From NCBI GenBank assembly GCA_900757235.1, contig CAAENB010000014.1, positions 1-14,422 of the forward strand: a DNA stretch of 14,422 bases, written 5' to 3'. The position numbers and the translations under genes are program-made. The stretch is from an uncultured Collinsella sp. (GTDB lineage Bacteria > Actinomycetota > Coriobacteriia > Coriobacteriales > Coriobacteriaceae). Positions 13,367 to 14,422 of the stretch are shown piece after piece (within the stretch, counting starts at the first letter, position 1; every line of letters starts with the position of its first letter). A model generated the notes under the pieces. That model did no database searches. It was given only the letters and a program-made list of their open reading frames with translations, and was not told the DNA's origin.

Positions 13367-13558
13367 ATGCCTAAGATGAAGTCCCACAGCGGCACCAAGA
13401 AGCGTTTCCGCAAGACTGGTACCGGCAAGCTTATGCGCGCCAAGGCTTTCAAGAGCCACATCCTGAGCAAGAAGTCCACCAAGCGTAAGCGTGGCTTCCG
13501 TCAGGAGACCGAGATCGCCGCTGCCGACCGCAAGGTCATCAAGTCGCGTCTCGCCTAA
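13367..13558 (+). CDS. rpmI: 50S ribosomal protein bL35
   Basis: 63 residues, the usual size, and strongly basic. The N-terminus MPKMKSHSGTKKRFRKTGTG and the block around HILSKKSTKRKRGFRQ are standard for bL35, which lies in the large subunit. AAGGAG at 13355-13360 stands six bases before ATG 13367. It is the middle gene of infC-rpmI-rplT and shares their codon bias toward C- and G-ending lysine and arginine codons, as expected of a highly expressed gene. Confidence 0.98.
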   Translation: MPKMKSHSGTKKRFRKTGTGKLMRAKAFKSHILSKKSTKRKRGFRQETEIAAADRKVIKSRLA

Positions 13559-13604
13559 GTTCGCGTTCCCGTTTTTCGTTTAACCGTCTAGGAGTTGATA
13601 GAAC

Positions 13605-13964
13605 ATGGCACGTATTAAGCGCGCTGTTGCCGCCAAGAAGAAGCGCCGTACCGTTATGCACCGTGCGAAGGGTTACTACGGTGCCGCTTCGCGTACTTAC
13701 AAGCATGCTAAAGAGCAGGTCCAGCACTCCCTGCAGTATCAGTATCGTGACCGTCGCAACAAGAAGCGCGAGATCCGCTCTCTTTGGATCACCCGCATCA
13801 ACGCTGCCGCTCGCCTGAACGACATCTCTTACTCTCAGTTCATGCACGGCCTGAAGGTTGCCGGTATCGAGCTCGACCGCAAGGTCCTGGCTCAGATGGC
13901 TTACGAGGACATTGAGTCCTTCAACGAGCTGGCTGCCATTGCCAAGAAGGCTCTCGAGGCCTAA
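13605..13964 (+). CDS. rplT: 50S ribosomal protein bL20
   Basis: 119 residues, normal length. It begins MARIKRAVAAKKKRRTVMHR and contains AKGYYGAASRTYKHA, RDRRNKKREIRSLWITRINAA-type sequence and YSQFMHGLKVAGIELDRK, all diagnostic. bL20 binds 23S rRNA early in 50S assembly; its basic extension comes first and the globular RNA-binding part last. In other bacteria it represses its own operon through the leader RNA, and a candidate leader is present upstream of infC. GGAG (13591-13594) lies ten bases before ATG 13605. A strong terminator follows. Confidence 0.98.
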   Translation: MARIKRAVAAKKKRRTVMHRAKGYYGAASRTYKHAKEQVQHSLQYQYRDRRNKKREIRSLWITRINAAARLNDISYSQFMHGLKVAGIELDRKVLAQMAYEDIESFNELAAIAKKALEA

Positions 13965-13985
13965 TAGATTCTGTTGAATCGCTAG

Positions 13986-14022
13986 GGGAGTGTCGCACTG
14001 TGCGCGGCACTCCCTCTTTTTT
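13986..14022 (+). terminator. terminator of the infC-rpmI-rplT operon
   Basis: GGGAGTG (13986-13992) pairs with CACTCCC (14008-14014); the stem continues inward through a wobble and three GC pairs. TCTTTTTT follows. A textbook Rho-independent terminator about 20 bases after rplT. Confidence 0.92.
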
Positions 14023-14029
14023 ATCGAAA

Positions 14030-14422
14030 GCGCTGGTTTATATTGTAAAAGCGCGGGTAGATAGACACTTACAGGTGACCGATCTGTATATATCTCCTAA
14101 CCGAAGGGTCATCATCTGATACGTGCAGTATTTCTGCACCAGCCTTTCTATTACTTATATAGGAAGCGATATGTTGTGTAGGACTTGTGAAGAGTGAAAT
14201 TGACGTCCCACTCGGCTTCGCGGTCTGGCAATATATCTCCTTGCCGCGCGGCCCGGTCGGACCGGATCAGCCGCGGGGCGTGCACCTTGAGAACCGGATA
14301 CTGCGAGGATGGACACACCAGTTGTGTCGCATCCGGGCAGACATCGAACCATTTGAAATGGTCTAACTTGGATTTGTTTTTCGCAAGGCCGCCGAGAGGC
14401 GGCCCCGAGAAATTCCTTTTCC
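14030..14422 (+). other. gene-free region, probable rrn operon leader
   Basis: No plausible gene is present in either strand. The stretch CTTGAGAACCGGATACTG near 14286-14303 resembles the TTTGAGAACT-type boxA-associated element found in actinobacterial rrn leaders and spacers. It is followed by hairpins: GGATG/CATCC with GACACA/TGTGTC (14307-14334), ACCATT/AATGGT (14348-14362) and GGCCGCC-GAGA-GGCGGCC (14387-14404). An earlier hairpin GTGCAG-TATTT-CTGCAC lies at 14123-14139. TTGACG at 14200-14205 is a good -35, but the nearest AT-rich -10 candidates are 23 or more bases away. I infer that 16S rRNA begins just past the window; the 16S start itself is not visible. Confidence 0.5.

Noticed and set aside
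14155..14352. 65-codon minus-strand frame in the right-hand region
   Set aside because: Arg/Ala/Ser-rich with no ribosome site, in DNA that looks like a structured RNA leader.

Overview
The window looks like chromosomal housekeeping DNA of a high-GC Coriobacteriia member, most probably Collinsella or a close relative. This rests on the G+C-rich codon use, the protein sequences, the gene order and a TTGAGAAC-type (boxA-like) rrn leader element of the actinobacterial kind. The genus is inferred from sequence feel, not from a search.

Layout. (1) 1-190 holds three back-to-back long perfect inverted repeats. (2) 244-1722 is a tight two-gene unit, cutC plus a DUF4931/GalT-like HIT-superfamily gene. 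(3) A convergent bile acid:sodium symporter (BASS) family gene lies at 1753-2750 on the minus strand; its N-terminus appears to carry a one-base frameshift. (4) 3027-8690 is a recJ-relA pair. The RecJ protein is unusual: a complete RecJ nuclease is followed by a RecQ-like SF2 helicase module in one 1095-residue chain. RelA is a bifunctional Rel with intact hydrolase and synthetase motifs. (5) 8777-9460 encodes a glyoxalase II-like metallo-beta-lactamase-fold hydrolase. (6) 9655-10521 is a class II fructose-bisphosphate aldolase with highly biased codons, closed by a large compound hairpin terminator. (7) 10773-12206 is a transglutaminase-like protein with an intact Cys-His-Asp triad. (8) tRNA-Leu(CAA) follows, and its 3' end plus terminator is duplicated 184 bp downstream across a palindrome-packed spacer. 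(9) 12600-13964 is the infC-rpmI-rplT operon. Its leader can fold into mutually exclusive terminator and antiterminator structures, and infC seems to start at a non-canonical ATA codon. (10) 14030-14422 has no gene and resembles the leader of an rrn operon whose 16S gene would begin just past the window.

How they work together. Most genes serve central functions: DNA repair, stringent response, glycolysis and translation. I found no phage, defence or CRISPR locus and no convincing new multi-gene system. The best leads are the RecJ-helicase fusion, the infC leader switch with its ATA start, the duplicated tRNA 3' end, and the clustered palindromes at the left edge.
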